A stretch of 64,000 bases of DNA from an uncultured Sphingomonadaceae bacterium. Lineage in GTDB: Bacteria; Pseudomonadota; Alphaproteobacteria; Sphingomonadales; Sphingomonadaceae. The position numbers were made by a program, and so were the translations under genes. Positions 26,918-35,983 of the stretch are shown here, piece by piece (positions within the stretch are counted from its first letter, which is position 1; each line of letters starts with the position of its first letter). The notes under the pieces were generated by a model. It made no database searches. It was not told where the DNA came from and saw only the letters and a list, made by a program, of their open reading frames with translations. The stretch covers positions 62,001 to 126,000 of the forward strand of contig CANNCV010000002.1 in NCBI GenBank assembly GCA_947503245.1, read 5' to 3'.

Positions 26918-29194
26918 TTAGTCCTCAAAACGGTTTGATCGCGGAAACCCATTGGGGGGCAATCGTCCGGCTGCGCCACGGGCAACCTTCCAAAGGCCAA
27001 TGTCGGTTTCCGTTCTGCGCCGCCCGGTCTCTCCGCCCATTGCCCAACTCAATCCATCAGCAAAGCAAAATGCCGTTGCGTCTGACAATCCGCCATCGCG
27101 ATAGCGCTGTAACTGTACACCCTGGCCTCGCGCCATTTGTGGCAGATCGGCCAAAGCGAAGATAACCAGCTTACGATTATCGCCAATTGCTGCGATATGA
27201 TCGGCATTATCAGGCATTAACCGCGCAACCTTTAACCGCGCATTGCCTTTGAGATTGACAATCTGCTTGCCCTTGCGCGTTTCGGACAGGACATCTTCGG
27301 TCGCCAGTTGAAAGCCCCGGCCATTATCAGCGACGACAAGGAATTTCTTACCTGCCACAAATGGCAAAGCGCCGATAATATTGGCATCGTTATCGATATC
27401 CAGCATGGACCGCACCGGCTCACCAAAGCCGCGGGCGCCCGGCAGCTTATCGACGCCGAGAGCATAAAAACGCCCGTCATCAGTTATCAAAACCAACCGA
27501 TCCGTTGTTTGCGCATGTAAAGCGAAAGCCGGACCATCGCCTTCCTTAAACTTACTCAGATCATCGCGCGATAAATCGGCATGGCCTTTCATCGCCTTAA
27601 TCCATCCGCGTGTCGAGAGGATAACCGTTGCCGGTTCCTTCTCGATCATCGCTTCCAGTGGGATTTCGCGCGCCGCGCCTGCCTCTTCCAAGGTGGTACG
27701 GCGCTTACCCAAAACAGTGTCTTCTGCATAGGCATTGCGCAACTCTGTCAAATCGCGCTTCATACGGGTGCGTTGACGCGCCTGACTGTCGAGCAGTTTG
27801 AGCAAATCTTCACGCTCTTTTTCCAGAGCATCACGCTCGCGCTTTAGCTCCATCTCTTCAAGTTTGCGCAATGAACGCAATCGCATATTGAGAATGGCCT
27901 CGGCCTGCCGGTCAGTAAGCTCGAACTCGGCCATCATAATTGGCTTAGGTTCATCTTCATTACGGATAATCTCAATAACCCTGTCAAGGTTTAGAAAAGC
28001 GATGATATAACCGCCCAGCAGTTCGAGCCGCGCGTTAATATTGTCCAGACGGTGCTGTGTCTTACGTTGCAGAACGACAAATTGATGCGCAAGCCAATGC
28101 TGCAAAATCTCTTTCAACCCCATGACGGATGGTGCACGAATAGCATCTAACACGTTCATATTGAGCGAAAAGCGCGATTCCAGATCGGTCATCCGGAAGA
28201 GACTGTCCATCAATATATCCGATTCCACTGTCCGGCTGCGCGGCTCCAACACGATACGGATATTTTCATCGGATTCGTCGCGAACATCGGCCAAAATCGG
28301 CAGTTTTTTATCAAGCACCAAGGTGGCTATCTGCTCGATCAACTTACCTTTTTGTACCTGATAAGGGATCTCTGTGATGACGATCTGCCACTGCCCGCGG
28401 CCAATGTCTTCCTTCTCCCACCGTGCCCTTAGGCGGAATGAACCACGCCCAGTGCGATAAGCCTCAGAAATGACATCGCGGCTATCTGGCAAAATACCGC
28501 CAGTGGCAAAGTCAGGTCCATGAAAAACCTCCATCAGGCTTTCATGGCTGACATTTTTGTCATCAATCACTAGCAATGCCGCGTCGATAATTTCAGCCAC
28601 ATTGTGCGAAGGAATAGATGTCGCCATGCCAACGGCGATGCCAGCGGCACCATTGGCCAGCAAATTGGGGAACAGCCCGGGCAAAACCTCTGGCTCTTCA
28701 TCTTCGCCATTATAAGTTGGCAGAAAATTGACCGTACCCTCATTCAGGCCGTTCATCAGCTCAATAGCTGTCTCGGTCAGCCGCGCTTCGGTGTAACGAT
28801 AGGCCGCCGCATTATCGCCATCAATATTGCCAAAATTGCCCTGCCCATCGACCAGCGGATAACGCAGTGCAAAATCCTGCGCCAAACGCACCATGGCATC
28901 ATAAACTGCCTGATCGCCATGGGGGTGATATTTACCAACCACATCACCGACGACTCGCGCACATTTTTTATACCCGCTTTTGGGGTCAAGCTTGAGGCCC
29001 CGCATCGCCCATAGCAGGCGACGATGAACCGGTTTTAACCCGTCGCGAACATCCGGCAATGAGCGCGCAGTGATGGTTGATAAAGCATAGACCAGATAAC
29101 GCTCTGACAAAGCATCATCAAAAGACATTGGGAGAATATTGGGATTATCCTCTCCATCGTCATTGTCATCAATATCAATGATTTCATCACTCAT
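26918..29194 (-). CDS. parC: DNA topoisomerase IV subunit A
   Basis: Breakage-reunion subunit of topoisomerase IV (758 aa), which separates replicated chromosomes. The winged-helix region has the conserved [20 protein letters not shown], and the active-site tyrosine is Tyr134 in [10 protein letters not shown]. The quinolone region reads [10 protein letters not shown], so Gln95 and Asp99 stand where E. coli ParC has Ser80 and Glu84. A coiled-coil region ([18 protein letters not shown]) and C-terminal beta-propeller repeats follow. An acidic stretch ([11 protein letters not shown]) opens the protein. ParC rather than GyrA is inferred from the shortened C-terminal domain. Confidence 0.93.
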   Translation of the reverse strand: MSDEIIDIDDNDDGEDNPNILPMSFDDALSERYLVYALSTITARSLPDVRDGLKPVHRRLLWAMRGLKLDPKSGYKKCARVVGDVVGKYHPHGDQAVYDAMVRLAQDFALRYPLVDGQGNFGNIDGDNAAAYRYTEARLTETAIELMNGLNEGTVNFLPTYNGEDEEPEVLPGLFPNLLANGAAGIAVGMATSIPSHNVAEIIDAALLVIDDKNVSHESLMEVFHGPDFATGGILPDSRDVISEAYRTGRGSFRLRARWEKEDIGRGQWQIVITEIPYQVQKGKLIEQIATLVLDKKLPILADVRDESDENIRIVLEPRSRTVESDILMDSLFRMTDLESRFSLNMNVLDAIRAPSVMGLKEILQHWLAHQFVVLQRKTQHRLDNINARLELLGGYIIAFLNLDRVIEIIRNEDEPKPIMMAEFELTDRQAEAILNMRLRSLRKLEEMELKRERDALEKEREDLLKLLDSQARQRTRMKRDLTELRNAYAEDTVLGKRRTTLEEAGAAREIPLEAMIEKEPATVILSTRGWIKAMKGHADLSRDDLSKFKEGDGPAFALHAQTTDRLVLITDDGRFYALGVDKLPGARGFGEPVRSMLDIDNDANIIGALPFVAGKKFLVVADNGRGFQLATEDVLSETRKGKQIVNLKGNARLKVARLMPDNADHIAAIGDNRKLVIFALADLPQMARGQGVQLQRYRDGGLSDATAFCFADGLSWAMGGETGRRRTETDIGLWKVARGAAGRLPPNGFPRSNRFED

Positions 29195-29276
29195 GCCACA
29201 GTCGTTAGCAGCGCCGCTCTATCTTGGCGAGACAGCATAAGTGAAAACTGTGGATGCCTCATCATAATGGTAAATA

Positions 29277-29310
29277 TTGACATGAAACCACTATGATATA
29301 GCGTATCATA
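29277..29310 (+). promoter_or_regulatory. Candidate promoter and 7-bp inverted repeat before the DUF4349 gene
   Basis: A perfect TTGACA lies at 29277-29282. It is followed by the inverted repeat TATGATA-TAGCG-TATCATA (29292-29310), which covers the place for the -10 box and start point. The ATG follows at 29328 behind GGGAG. The half-sites resemble those of the palindromes in front of the antitoxin gene at 41.27 kb. A repressor binding here is inferred. Confidence 0.4.
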
Positions 29311-29327
29311 TGTAGAGGGAGATAGTT

Positions 29328-30257
29328 ATGCAGCAAAAGCTATTGTTCAGCGGCATTGTATTTTGTTTATTGGCAGGCTGTAGTCCATCCAGCAACGAAG
29401 ACGCTGCTGAGTCATTCAGCGCTAATATCGCGGGAGATGGAGTAAATCTGGATACTCCTGTCGCTGAAGAGGCTGCGGTCCCAAACAACGCAACAGATGA
29501 TATAGCTGCACAGACCAATGTTCCGCAAATCGCATATAGTTATCGCTATACATATCAAACCGACGCAGCCGATATGGAAACACTACAAAAAGCGCATATC
29601 AAGCTTTGTGAAGAAGCGGGCCCCGAAAATTGCCGCATCATAAACCAGAGCATAAATGGCAAAAGCGATGATTATGGTTATGGGGAGCTCGAACTTGCCG
29701 TAAAAGCCAATCAAGCCCGCAGCTTTGGTGACAAGATGGATGGTCAGGCAGGGAATATTGGCGCAGACAAGTCCGGCTATCAGGTGCGCGGCGAAGACCT
29801 TTCGAAAAAAATCAGCGATTCAAGCGCTAAATTGCGTGCAAAAAAACTATTGGCCGAGCGCTTGACGGCAATATTACGGACCAAAGGTGGTACAGTCTCT
29901 GAACTGGTCGAAGCAGAGCGCGCTCTTGCTGAGGTAAATGGAGAGATTGATACCGTCGCCAGTTGGCTAGCCCAAATGAAAGGCCGCGTCGCTTTTAGCG
30001 CGGTGAACATTGAATATAATGCCAATAATCCGGGCGCAGGCAGTTTCTCAACACCCATTTCTAAGGTTTGGAATTCGGCTGGCTCCACTTTGGGCAGCTC
30101 CATTGCGGCGCTAATGATTATTTTTGTTTCTATCCTGCCTTGGGCCATGCTTTTGGGGGCATTAATCTGGCTTCGGCGGCGCTTCAAATCTGCAGATCGC
30201 ACCTTTTGGGGTTTCCAAGTTAAGGAAAAAGCGGTTGAAGCAAACCAATCTGATTAA
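29328..30257 (+). CDS. DUF4349 domain lipoprotein
   Basis: A 309-residue lipoprotein with lipobox LLAGC (cysteine near residue 18), an Ala- and Asp-rich linker, and a DUF4349 domain from about residue 65 to 235. A predicted coiled coil (AKLRAKKLLAERLTAILRTK) precedes a membrane helix (MIIFVSILPWAMLLGALIWL) and a basic RRRFK end. The topology would tether both ends of an extracytoplasmic domain. The domain's function is unknown. The gene is divergent from parC; its stop overlaps the converging NTF2-like gene by four bases. Confidence 0.83.
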   Translation: MQQKLLFSGIVFCLLAGCSPSSNEDAAESFSANIAGDGVNLDTPVAEEAAVPNNATDDIAAQTNVPQIAYSYRYTYQTDAADMETLQKAHIKLCEEAGPENCRIINQSINGKSDDYGYGELELAVKANQARSFGDKMDGQAGNIGADKSGYQVRGEDLSKKISDSSAKLRAKKLLAERLTAILRTKGGTVSELVEAERALAEVNGEIDTVASWLAQMKGRVAFSAVNIEYNANNPGAGSFSTPISKVWNSAGSTLGSSIAALMIIFVSILPWAMLLGALIWLRRRFKSADRTFWGFQVKEKAVEANQSD

Positions 30258-30727
30258 GACCGTATCTCTGGTTCATTATCGAACCAATCAGAATTTATAC
30301 TAACTCCATCACGCTCATTATCCCATATGATGGACATGATCCACCAGCGGCCGCTTTTGCCAATGATGCCGTCATGCCAAAAGTGAATCATATTAATGCC
30401 TTGGAATAGCACTTCTTCGCTCTCCGGGCTGTCCTTTGCCAGATAGGATGAAAAGACATGCGCTATTTGGCCAAACACGCGCGTTTGCCGAGCAGTTTCG
30501 ATCTCGTAAAAGCTGCGGCCAGCCAATAGCGGAATGGTAGCGTCGCGGAACCCGTCAAAATCGAAACAATAGGCTATTGGCTTTCCATCCTCGATACGCG
30601 TGCGCGTAATCAATGCAGAAGGATGGTAGATCGTTTTGTCCCGCTCCCAATCTTGCCCGCCTGCCGGACCGGAAATACACGCATAAAGCGTACGCAAAAC
30701 ACCATCTATTGTTGAAAAATCATCCAT
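30254..30727 (-). CDS. NTF2-like (SnoaL-type) family protein
   Basis: A 157-residue protein with the cone-like alpha+beta NTF2 pattern: an N-terminal helix, a YHPSALITRTR strand, FDGFRDATIPLLAGRSFYE, a VFGQIAHVFSSY strand and a final WIMSIIWDNERDG strand. Such proteins include ketosteroid isomerases, polyketide cyclases and non-catalytic domains; no catalytic set is convincing here. It is divergent from purC and convergent with the DUF4349 gene by overlapping stops. The function is not known. Confidence 0.7.
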   Translation of the reverse strand: MDDFSTIDGVLRTLYACISGPAGGQDWERDKTIYHPSALITRTRIEDGKPIAYCFDFDGFRDATIPLLAGRSFYEIETARQTRVFGQIAHVFSSYLAKDSPESEEVLFQGINMIHFWHDGIIGKSGRWWIMSIIWDNERDGVSINSDWFDNEPEIRS

Positions 30728-30924
30728 ATGGGTGCTCCTTTTGGATATTCATTTTGCGACATCATTAGCGGGGCCAAAGCCGCTTTCACTATTCCATTGC
30801 AATTTGTCTATAATCTGCGCGCACGAATTGCACCATGGCTATTGATCGACTATAGGCCGAGCAATCGGCTGTCCCGCCAACTCGCGTGCAATCATGCAGC
30901 GCCAGTAGCCTATCAGAGAATATT

Positions 30925-31707
30925 ATGACCCGTCGCCGCCAAATCTATGAAGGCAAAGCCAAGATATTATATGAAGGCCCAGAACCGGGCACGATTATTC
31001 AATATTTCAAAGATGATGCCACGGCATTTAATGCTGAGAAAAAGGGCACCATTAACGGCAAGGGTGTGATCAATAACCGGATCAGCGAATATGTATTCAC
31101 CCGACTGAGCCATATTGGCATTCCAACGCATTTTGTACGCCGCCTGAACATGCGCGAGCAATTGGTGCGTCAGGTTGAAATCGTTCCGGTTGAGGTCATT
31201 GTTCGCAATGTGGCCGCTGGTTCTATCTGCAAAAGGCTCGGTCTAGAAGAAGGTCAGCCCCTGCCCCATACGCTGATCGAATATTGCTATAAGGATGACG
31301 CGCTGGGCGACCCTCTTATTGCCGAAGAACATATCTCCTGCTTTGGCTGGGCAACACAGGAAGAAATGCAGGATATTTCATCCATGGCTATCCGCATCAA
31401 CGATTTTATGTGCGGACTATTTTCCGGCATCGGCATCAGACTCATTGATTTCAAACTGGAGTTTGGGCGTTTGTTTGATGGCGATTTTTCGCGGATTATT
31501 CTGGCAGATGAAATCAGCCCGGATGGTTGTCGGTTATGGGATATGGAAACCAATGAAAAACTGGATAAGGACCGCTTTCGCCGCGATTTAGGCGGAGAAG
31601 TTGAGGCCTATCAAGAAGTCGCTCGTCGCTTAGGTCTGGTTCAGGATCAAAGTGCTAATGAAGTGCTTGATCTTGATAGCCATCGCAAAAAACGAGAGCC
31701 CAAATGA
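30925..31707 (+). CDS. purC: Phosphoribosylaminoimidazole-succinocarboxamide synthase
   Basis: SAICAR synthetase (260 aa), joining aspartate to CAIR in purine synthesis. It opens with [16 protein letters not shown], has [22 protein letters not shown] and the substrate loop [12 protein letters not shown], and closes with IDFKLEFG and [15 protein letters not shown]. All are diagnostic. ATG 30925 is chosen because the conserved start lies immediately after it. Other purine genes (purS, purQ) lie 3.3 kb downstream beyond the M16 peptidase gene and are probably transcribed separately. Confidence 0.96.
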   Translation: MTRRRQIYEGKAKILYEGPEPGTIIQYFKDDATAFNAEKKGTINGKGVINNRISEYVFTRLSHIGIPTHFVRRLNMREQLVRQVEIVPVEVIVRNVAAGSICKRLGLEEGQPLPHTLIEYCYKDDALGDPLIAEEHISCFGWATQEEMQDISSMAIRINDFMCGLFSGIGIRLIDFKLEFGRLFDGDFSRIILADEISPDGCRLWDMETNEKLDKDRFRRDLGGEVEAYQEVARRLGLVQDQSANEVLDLDSHRKKREPK

Positions 31708-31708
31708 T

Positions 31709-31732
31709 TGTTACGAAAGCGTTTTTGTAACA
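31709..31732. repeat. Inverted repeat between purC and the M16 peptidase gene
   Basis: TGTTAC and GTAACA (6-bp arms, 12-base spacer) also pair internally AAA/TTT around GCG. The repeat begins right after the purC stop codon. It could be a weak hairpin at the 3' end of purC or an operator for the next gene, but no T-run follows. The function is unresolved. Confidence 0.3.
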
Positions 31733-31761
31733 GCACGCCTTAAGGTAACGAATAAGCATAT

Positions 31762-34710
31762 ATGACATTTTTAAAAAAATTGCGGCCGCGATCACCATTA
31801 TATTTGATGGCTGCCTTATCTGCGCTTACCTTACCGTTACTGGCACTACCATTTGCTGCTCTGGCGCAGCAAGGTGCCGACAAGACAGACAAAGCTGAGA
31901 AACCCATTACCTATACGCCCAAGGCTGAGGCTGCCAAAGCCTGGGGGTTTGACCGGAGCGATTTACAGCCGGATACACGCACATTATTTGGCGTTTTGCC
32001 CAATGGTATGCGTTATGCCATCCGACATAATGAAACGCCGCAAGAAACTGTCGCCATGCGCTTTATCATCTCGGTTGGCTCTTTGGCGGAGAGTGATAAA
32101 CAGCGTGGACTGGCGCACTTTCTGGAACATATGGCATTTAACGGATCGACCAATGTACCCGAAGGTGAAATGGTCAAAATATTGGAACGCTCAGGTCTGG
32201 CCTTTGGCGCCGACACCAATGCTTTCACCAATTTTGAGACTACGGGCTACACGCTCGACCTGCCTAATAATAAGCCTGAACTCATAGACACGGCATTCTT
32301 TTTGCTGCGCGAGACCGCAAGCGAAATCACCCTGGCACAGGGTGCTGTTGACCGCGAACGCGGTGTTATTCTTTCCGAAATGCGAACGCGCGATGATTTC
32401 AGCCTGCAAAACTTTATTGAGCAGACCAAATTCCTGTTGCCTGACACAAATATAGCCGACCGCCTACCCATTGGCACAAAAGCTGTTTTGGACACCGCAA
32501 GTGCAAAGGATTTACGCGACTTTTATGAAGCGCATTACACCCCTGATCGGGCCACAATAGTTATTGTGGGTGATATTGATGTTGCCGAAATAGAGGCCAA
32601 AATCAAAGCGACATTCGGTGATTGGACAGGTTCCAACACAGGCGAAACTGATGTGGAAGTGGACAATGGCAGCGTTGACTTCGAACGCGGCGGAGAGGAC
32701 TCGATATTTATCAATCCTGCGATTGGGGAAAGTGCATCCTTTGTCGCATTCCGACCCTATAAAGATGTGCCCGACACGCAGCTTAACCGGCGTAAAGGGT
32801 TTTTGCGTAATGTCGGTTATCGTATCATTGGCCGCAGAATTGGCCGCTTGTTGCGTACTGGTGACGCTCCATTTTTGGGCGCAAATATTGGCAGCGATGA
32901 TGTTTTTGAGCTTGCTCGCCAAACCAGCCTGACCATCTCCACCCGCGATGGCGAACTGGATAAAGGCATAGCGGCGGCGCAAAATGTCATCCGCACCGCT
33001 TTGGAATATGGTTTTACCCAGGCAGAACTGGACGAGCAAATAGCCAATTACCGCACAGGCTTTAACAATGCCGTCAAATCTGCGGAAACACGCTCTAATA
33101 ACCGCTTGGCTGGGTTGATCGTTTCTGCAGCATTGAACGATACATTGGTAACCTCTCCGCAAGAACGGCTAGAGCGATTTCAAGTGATAGCCAGCAATAT
33201 TACGCCTGACGCGGTTTTGGCTGCGGTGAAAGAAGATCTGGCTGACCTTTCAGACCCACTCATTCATATCACTGCCAAAGAACAACCTGCAAACGGTATC
33301 GCGTCAATACGGCAAAGTTTTGCTGCCGCCATGCAGGCACCACTCACGGCACCGGAGACGAAAGAAACCAAGGCTTTTGCCTATGAAGATTTTGGACCGG
33401 CTGGCGAAGTTGTAAAAGACGAGCGTATTGCTGATCTTGATATACGCACATTGACCTTTGCCAATAATGTGCGGCTGAACATCAAAAAAACCGACTTTGA
33501 GGACGACCGAGTCAGGATTTCCTTACGCGTTGATGGCGGCAATATTCTCAATACCCGCGATGAACCGAACCTAACCACTTTGATGGAAATTTTCGCCAGT
33601 GGCGGCTTAGCAGAGCATTCGGTTGACGAACTGCTGAGCATATTGGCCGGGCGGTCAGTCTCTTTGAGTTTTGATGCTGGCACAGAGTATTTTGGCGGGT
33701 ATTTTACCACAACCCAGCAGGATAGCCTGTTGCAGTTCCAGCTTTTGGCAGCTTACCTTACTGACCCTGGCTATCGCCAAGAAGCATTGAACCGCTACCG
33801 ACAAAGTTTTGACAATTATTTCGCACGGTTAAAAGCAACTCCGGGTTCCGCTCTTGGCAGCGAGATTGGGGCCATATTATCGGACAATGACCCGCGCTTC
33901 TCCATATCAACCAAAGAAGAGCTTGAAGCGCTTGAATTTGATGCCCTGCAAGCCGCAATATCACCAAGTTTTGCACATGGCAGTATCGAAATTGGCGTGG
34001 TTGGCTCAGTCGATGAGGCAGAGATCATCGCACAAATTGCGCGCACATTTGGCGCTTTACCGGCCCGAAATGCTGAACGTCAGGATATAAGCAAACTGGT
34101 TGACCGGGAATTTACTGCGCAAAGAGGCCGGCATTTTGTTTATCATGAAGGGGAACCGGAGCAGGCAATATTGCGGTTTTACTGGCCAACGACAGACAAT
34201 GATGATTTTCGTGAAACAGTTGCTTTGCGACTCTTATCGCAAATCATTCAATTGCGACTAACCGAAGTGATACGCGAGGAGCTGGGCGCAAGCTATTCAC
34301 CATCAGCAAGCAGCTTTGTCTCCTCCACCTATCCTGATTATGGCTATTTCACCATTGGCAGCAATGTTGACTATAGCGACCGTGAAAAGGTCGCAGATGC
34401 CATATCGCGTATTGTTAAAGGCTTTCCAGAAAAGCCGATTACGCAAGATGAGCTACTGCGCGCACGCAAACCACTGTTGGAACGCGTAAAACTGCGCGAA
34501 ACCAATAATGGTGGATGGTTGTCCATAGTTGATGAGGCACAGACCGATCAACGCGCACTTAAGCGCTATCGCGAGTTGGAAGGTGTTTTAGAAAATAGTC
34601 AGAGCGAAGAAATTATGGCGCTGGCTGTGAAATATCTTGGGCAGGAACCTCTCATCGTCGAGGCGATACATTCCAGCTATCAAGAAGCTATGGCTGACGA
34701 GAATAGCTAG
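31762..34710 (+). CDS. Exported M16 family zinc metallopeptidase (PqqL-like)
   Basis: A 982-residue periplasmic insulinase-like protease. A signal peptide ending ALAQQ (about residue 37) precedes four M16 domains. The zinc motif HFLEH is at 119-123, with the third ligand expected in the ERGVILSEM segment about 75 residues later. Two further M16 halves, including an ETNNGGWLS segment, lie after residue 540 and lack a second HxxEH, as expected for the inactive half. The length suits the PqqL/YmxG-long class. It begins 54 nt after purC. The substrate is unknown. Confidence 0.92.
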   Translation: MTFLKKLRPRSPLYLMAALSALTLPLLALPFAALAQQGADKTDKAEKPITYTPKAEAAKAWGFDRSDLQPDTRTLFGVLPNGMRYAIRHNETPQETVAMRFIISVGSLAESDKQRGLAHFLEHMAFNGSTNVPEGEMVKILERSGLAFGADTNAFTNFETTGYTLDLPNNKPELIDTAFFLLRETASEITLAQGAVDRERGVILSEMRTRDDFSLQNFIEQTKFLLPDTNIADRLPIGTKAVLDTASAKDLRDFYEAHYTPDRATIVIVGDIDVAEIEAKIKATFGDWTGSNTGETDVEVDNGSVDFERGGEDSIFINPAIGESASFVAFRPYKDVPDTQLNRRKGFLRNVGYRIIGRRIGRLLRTGDAPFLGANIGSDDVFELARQTSLTISTRDGELDKGIAAAQNVIRTALEYGFTQAELDEQIANYRTGFNNAVKSAETRSNNRLAGLIVSAALNDTLVTSPQERLERFQVIASNITPDAVLAAVKEDLADLSDPLIHITAKEQPANGIASIRQSFAAAMQAPLTAPETKETKAFAYEDFGPAGEVVKDERIADLDIRTLTFANNVRLNIKKTDFEDDRVRISLRVDGGNILNTRDEPNLTTLMEIFASGGLAEHSVDELLSILAGRSVSLSFDAGTEYFGGYFTTTQQDSLLQFQLLAAYLTDPGYRQEALNRYRQSFDNYFARLKATPGSALGSEIGAILSDNDPRFSISTKEELEALEFDALQAAISPSFAHGSIEIGVVGSVDEAEIIAQIARTFGALPARNAERQDISKLVDREFTAQRGRHFVYHEGEPEQAILRFYWPTTDNDDFRETVALRLLSQIIQLRLTEVIREELGASYSPSASSFVSSTYPDYGYFTIGSNVDYSDREKVADAISRIVKGFPEKPITQDELLRARKPLLERVKLRETNNGGWLSIVDEAQTDQRALKRYRELEGVLENSQSEEIMALAVKYLGQEPLIVEAIHSSYQEAMADENS

Positions 34711-34725
34711 TCCCTTATCAGGCTA

Positions 34726-34875
34726 TTATCCGCGTGCGCGATATGCCGCGATAATGCCGAACAAAAATGACATGAACAAAGCCAGTTGAACCTGTCCGTC
34801 AGGATCACGCCAGCCCATTAATTCGCCACCAAATGCGAAAAGAGCGATAAACATAATTACTGCTAAACCTGCCAT
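34726..34875 (-). CDS. Small membrane protein with central GWRDPDGQVQLALF segment
   Basis: A 49-residue protein with two hydrophobic helices (residues 2-17 and 31-45) joined by GGELMGWRDPDGQVQ and ending in AAYRARG. An AGGTGG lies a few bases ahead of its ATG (34875). The strong reading, the good ribosome site and the amphiphilic layout argue for a real gene. It lies alone on the minus strand in the gap between the peptidase gene and purS. I recall similar small proteins in sphingomonads but cannot name a family. Confidence 0.6.
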   Translation of the reverse strand: MAGLAVIMFIALFAFGGELMGWRDPDGQVQLALFMSFLFGIIAAYRARG

Positions 34876-35046
34876 AACCCACCTGTTAACATAGAATGTC
34901 ATTCATATTTTTCTTGGTTTCTTTCAGCTATGCCAGAAAGGTTAAAATAGCGCTAAGCCAGTGGACATCAGCGCAGAAATGCTTGCCGACAGAATAGATA
35001 ATCGCTAGCGAAAAAATGAAATGCAATTGATCTATAAGGCAGCATC

Positions 35047-35286
35047 ATGAAGGTCAGAATCTATATAAGCCTGAAACATGGTGTCCTCGATCCTCAAGGC
35101 AAAGCGACGCATAATGCGCTGGCCAATATGGGGTTTGATGGTGTTAATGACGTCCGTTGCGGACGCGTGATCGATCTGGATGTATCAGAGACGTTATCTG
35201 ATGAAGAGATTGGAAAAATGTGCGAGCAGTTATTGGCCAACACCGTGATCGAGGATTATTCCATTGTTAGAATGGAGAATGGCTAA
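35047..35286 (+). CDS. purS: Phosphoribosylformylglycinamidine synthase subunit PurS
   Basis: The 79-residue PurS subunit that bridges PurL and PurQ in FGAM synthetase. It shows the family signatures [28 protein letters not shown] (opening with [13 protein letters not shown]) and the final [13 protein letters not shown]. Its TAA overlaps the purQ ATG as TAATG, so translation is coupled. PurL is not in the window. The small-subunit form is typical of non-enteric bacteria. Confidence 0.95.
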   Translation: MKVRIYISLKHGVLDPQGKATHNALANMGFDGVNDVRCGRVIDLDVSETLSDEEIGKMCEQLLANTVIEDYSIVRMENG

Positions 35287-35960
35287 TGGGTTTGGCCGTT
35301 GTCCGCTTTCCTGGTTCAAATTGCGACCGTGATATGGTCGTGGCGTTGGAAAGCCTAACCGGAACAAGGCCGGACATTGTCTGGCATGATGAGACCCAAT
35401 TTGCTGACAATATCGATTTTATAGCCCTGCCCGGTGGGTTTTCTTATGGTGATTATTTGCGATGCGGCGCTATGGCAGCGCGTTCTGCAATCATGCCAGA
35501 ATTGCTCCGCTTGGCCAAAAAAGGCGTGCCCATTCTGGGTGTCTGCAACGGCTTCCAAATATTGACAGAAGCACGTCTGTTGCCCGGCGCACTTATGCGT
35601 AACGCCAATCTAGACTTTGTATGTCGTGACGTAACTTTGCGGGCAGATGCCAATAGCAGCGATCTGCTGAAAAACCTCGATGATACAGCAGATTATATTA
35701 TTCCGGTGGCCCATCATGACGGCAATTATTTTGCCGATTCAGATACATTGGATCGACTGGAAAATGATTCCCGTATCGCGTTTCGCTATAAAGATAACCC
35801 CAATGGCTCTGTGCGGAACATTGCTGGTGTTATTAGCGAAAATCGCAAGATCATCGGTATGATGCCGCACCCTGAACGTGCGGTTGATCCATTATGCGGC
35901 AGCAGCGATGGACGTTTGATAATGGAATCGATTCTGGACAGTCTGAACGTAGCAGCCTGA
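35286..35960 (+). CDS. purQ: Phosphoribosylformylglycinamidine synthase subunit PurQ
   Basis: Glutamine amidotransferase subunit (224 aa) that supplies ammonia to PurL. The class I triad is evident: the nucleophile in [12 protein letters not shown], with its preceding [11 protein letters not shown] and [13 protein letters not shown], and the His-x-Glu in [11 protein letters not shown]. Length is standard. It is coupled to purS by TAATG and converges on the membrane GGDEF/EAL gene 23 bases downstream. Confidence 0.96.
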   Translation: MGLAVVRFPGSNCDRDMVVALESLTGTRPDIVWHDETQFADNIDFIALPGGFSYGDYLRCGAMAARSAIMPELLRLAKKGVPILGVCNGFQILTEARLLPGALMRNANLDFVCRDVTLRADANSSDLLKNLDDTADYIIPVAHHDGNYFADSDTLDRLENDSRIAFRYKDNPNGSVRNIAGVISENRKIIGMMPHPERAVDPLCGSSDGRLIMESILDSLNVAA

Positions 35961-35983
35961 GACTGACATCTATTGGTTCGCTA

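Noticed and set aside
32512-33162. Open frame of about 216 codons on the minus strand
   Set aside because: It is inside the M16 peptidase coding region in antisense, with no family signature and a Cys-rich composition typical of shadow frames.
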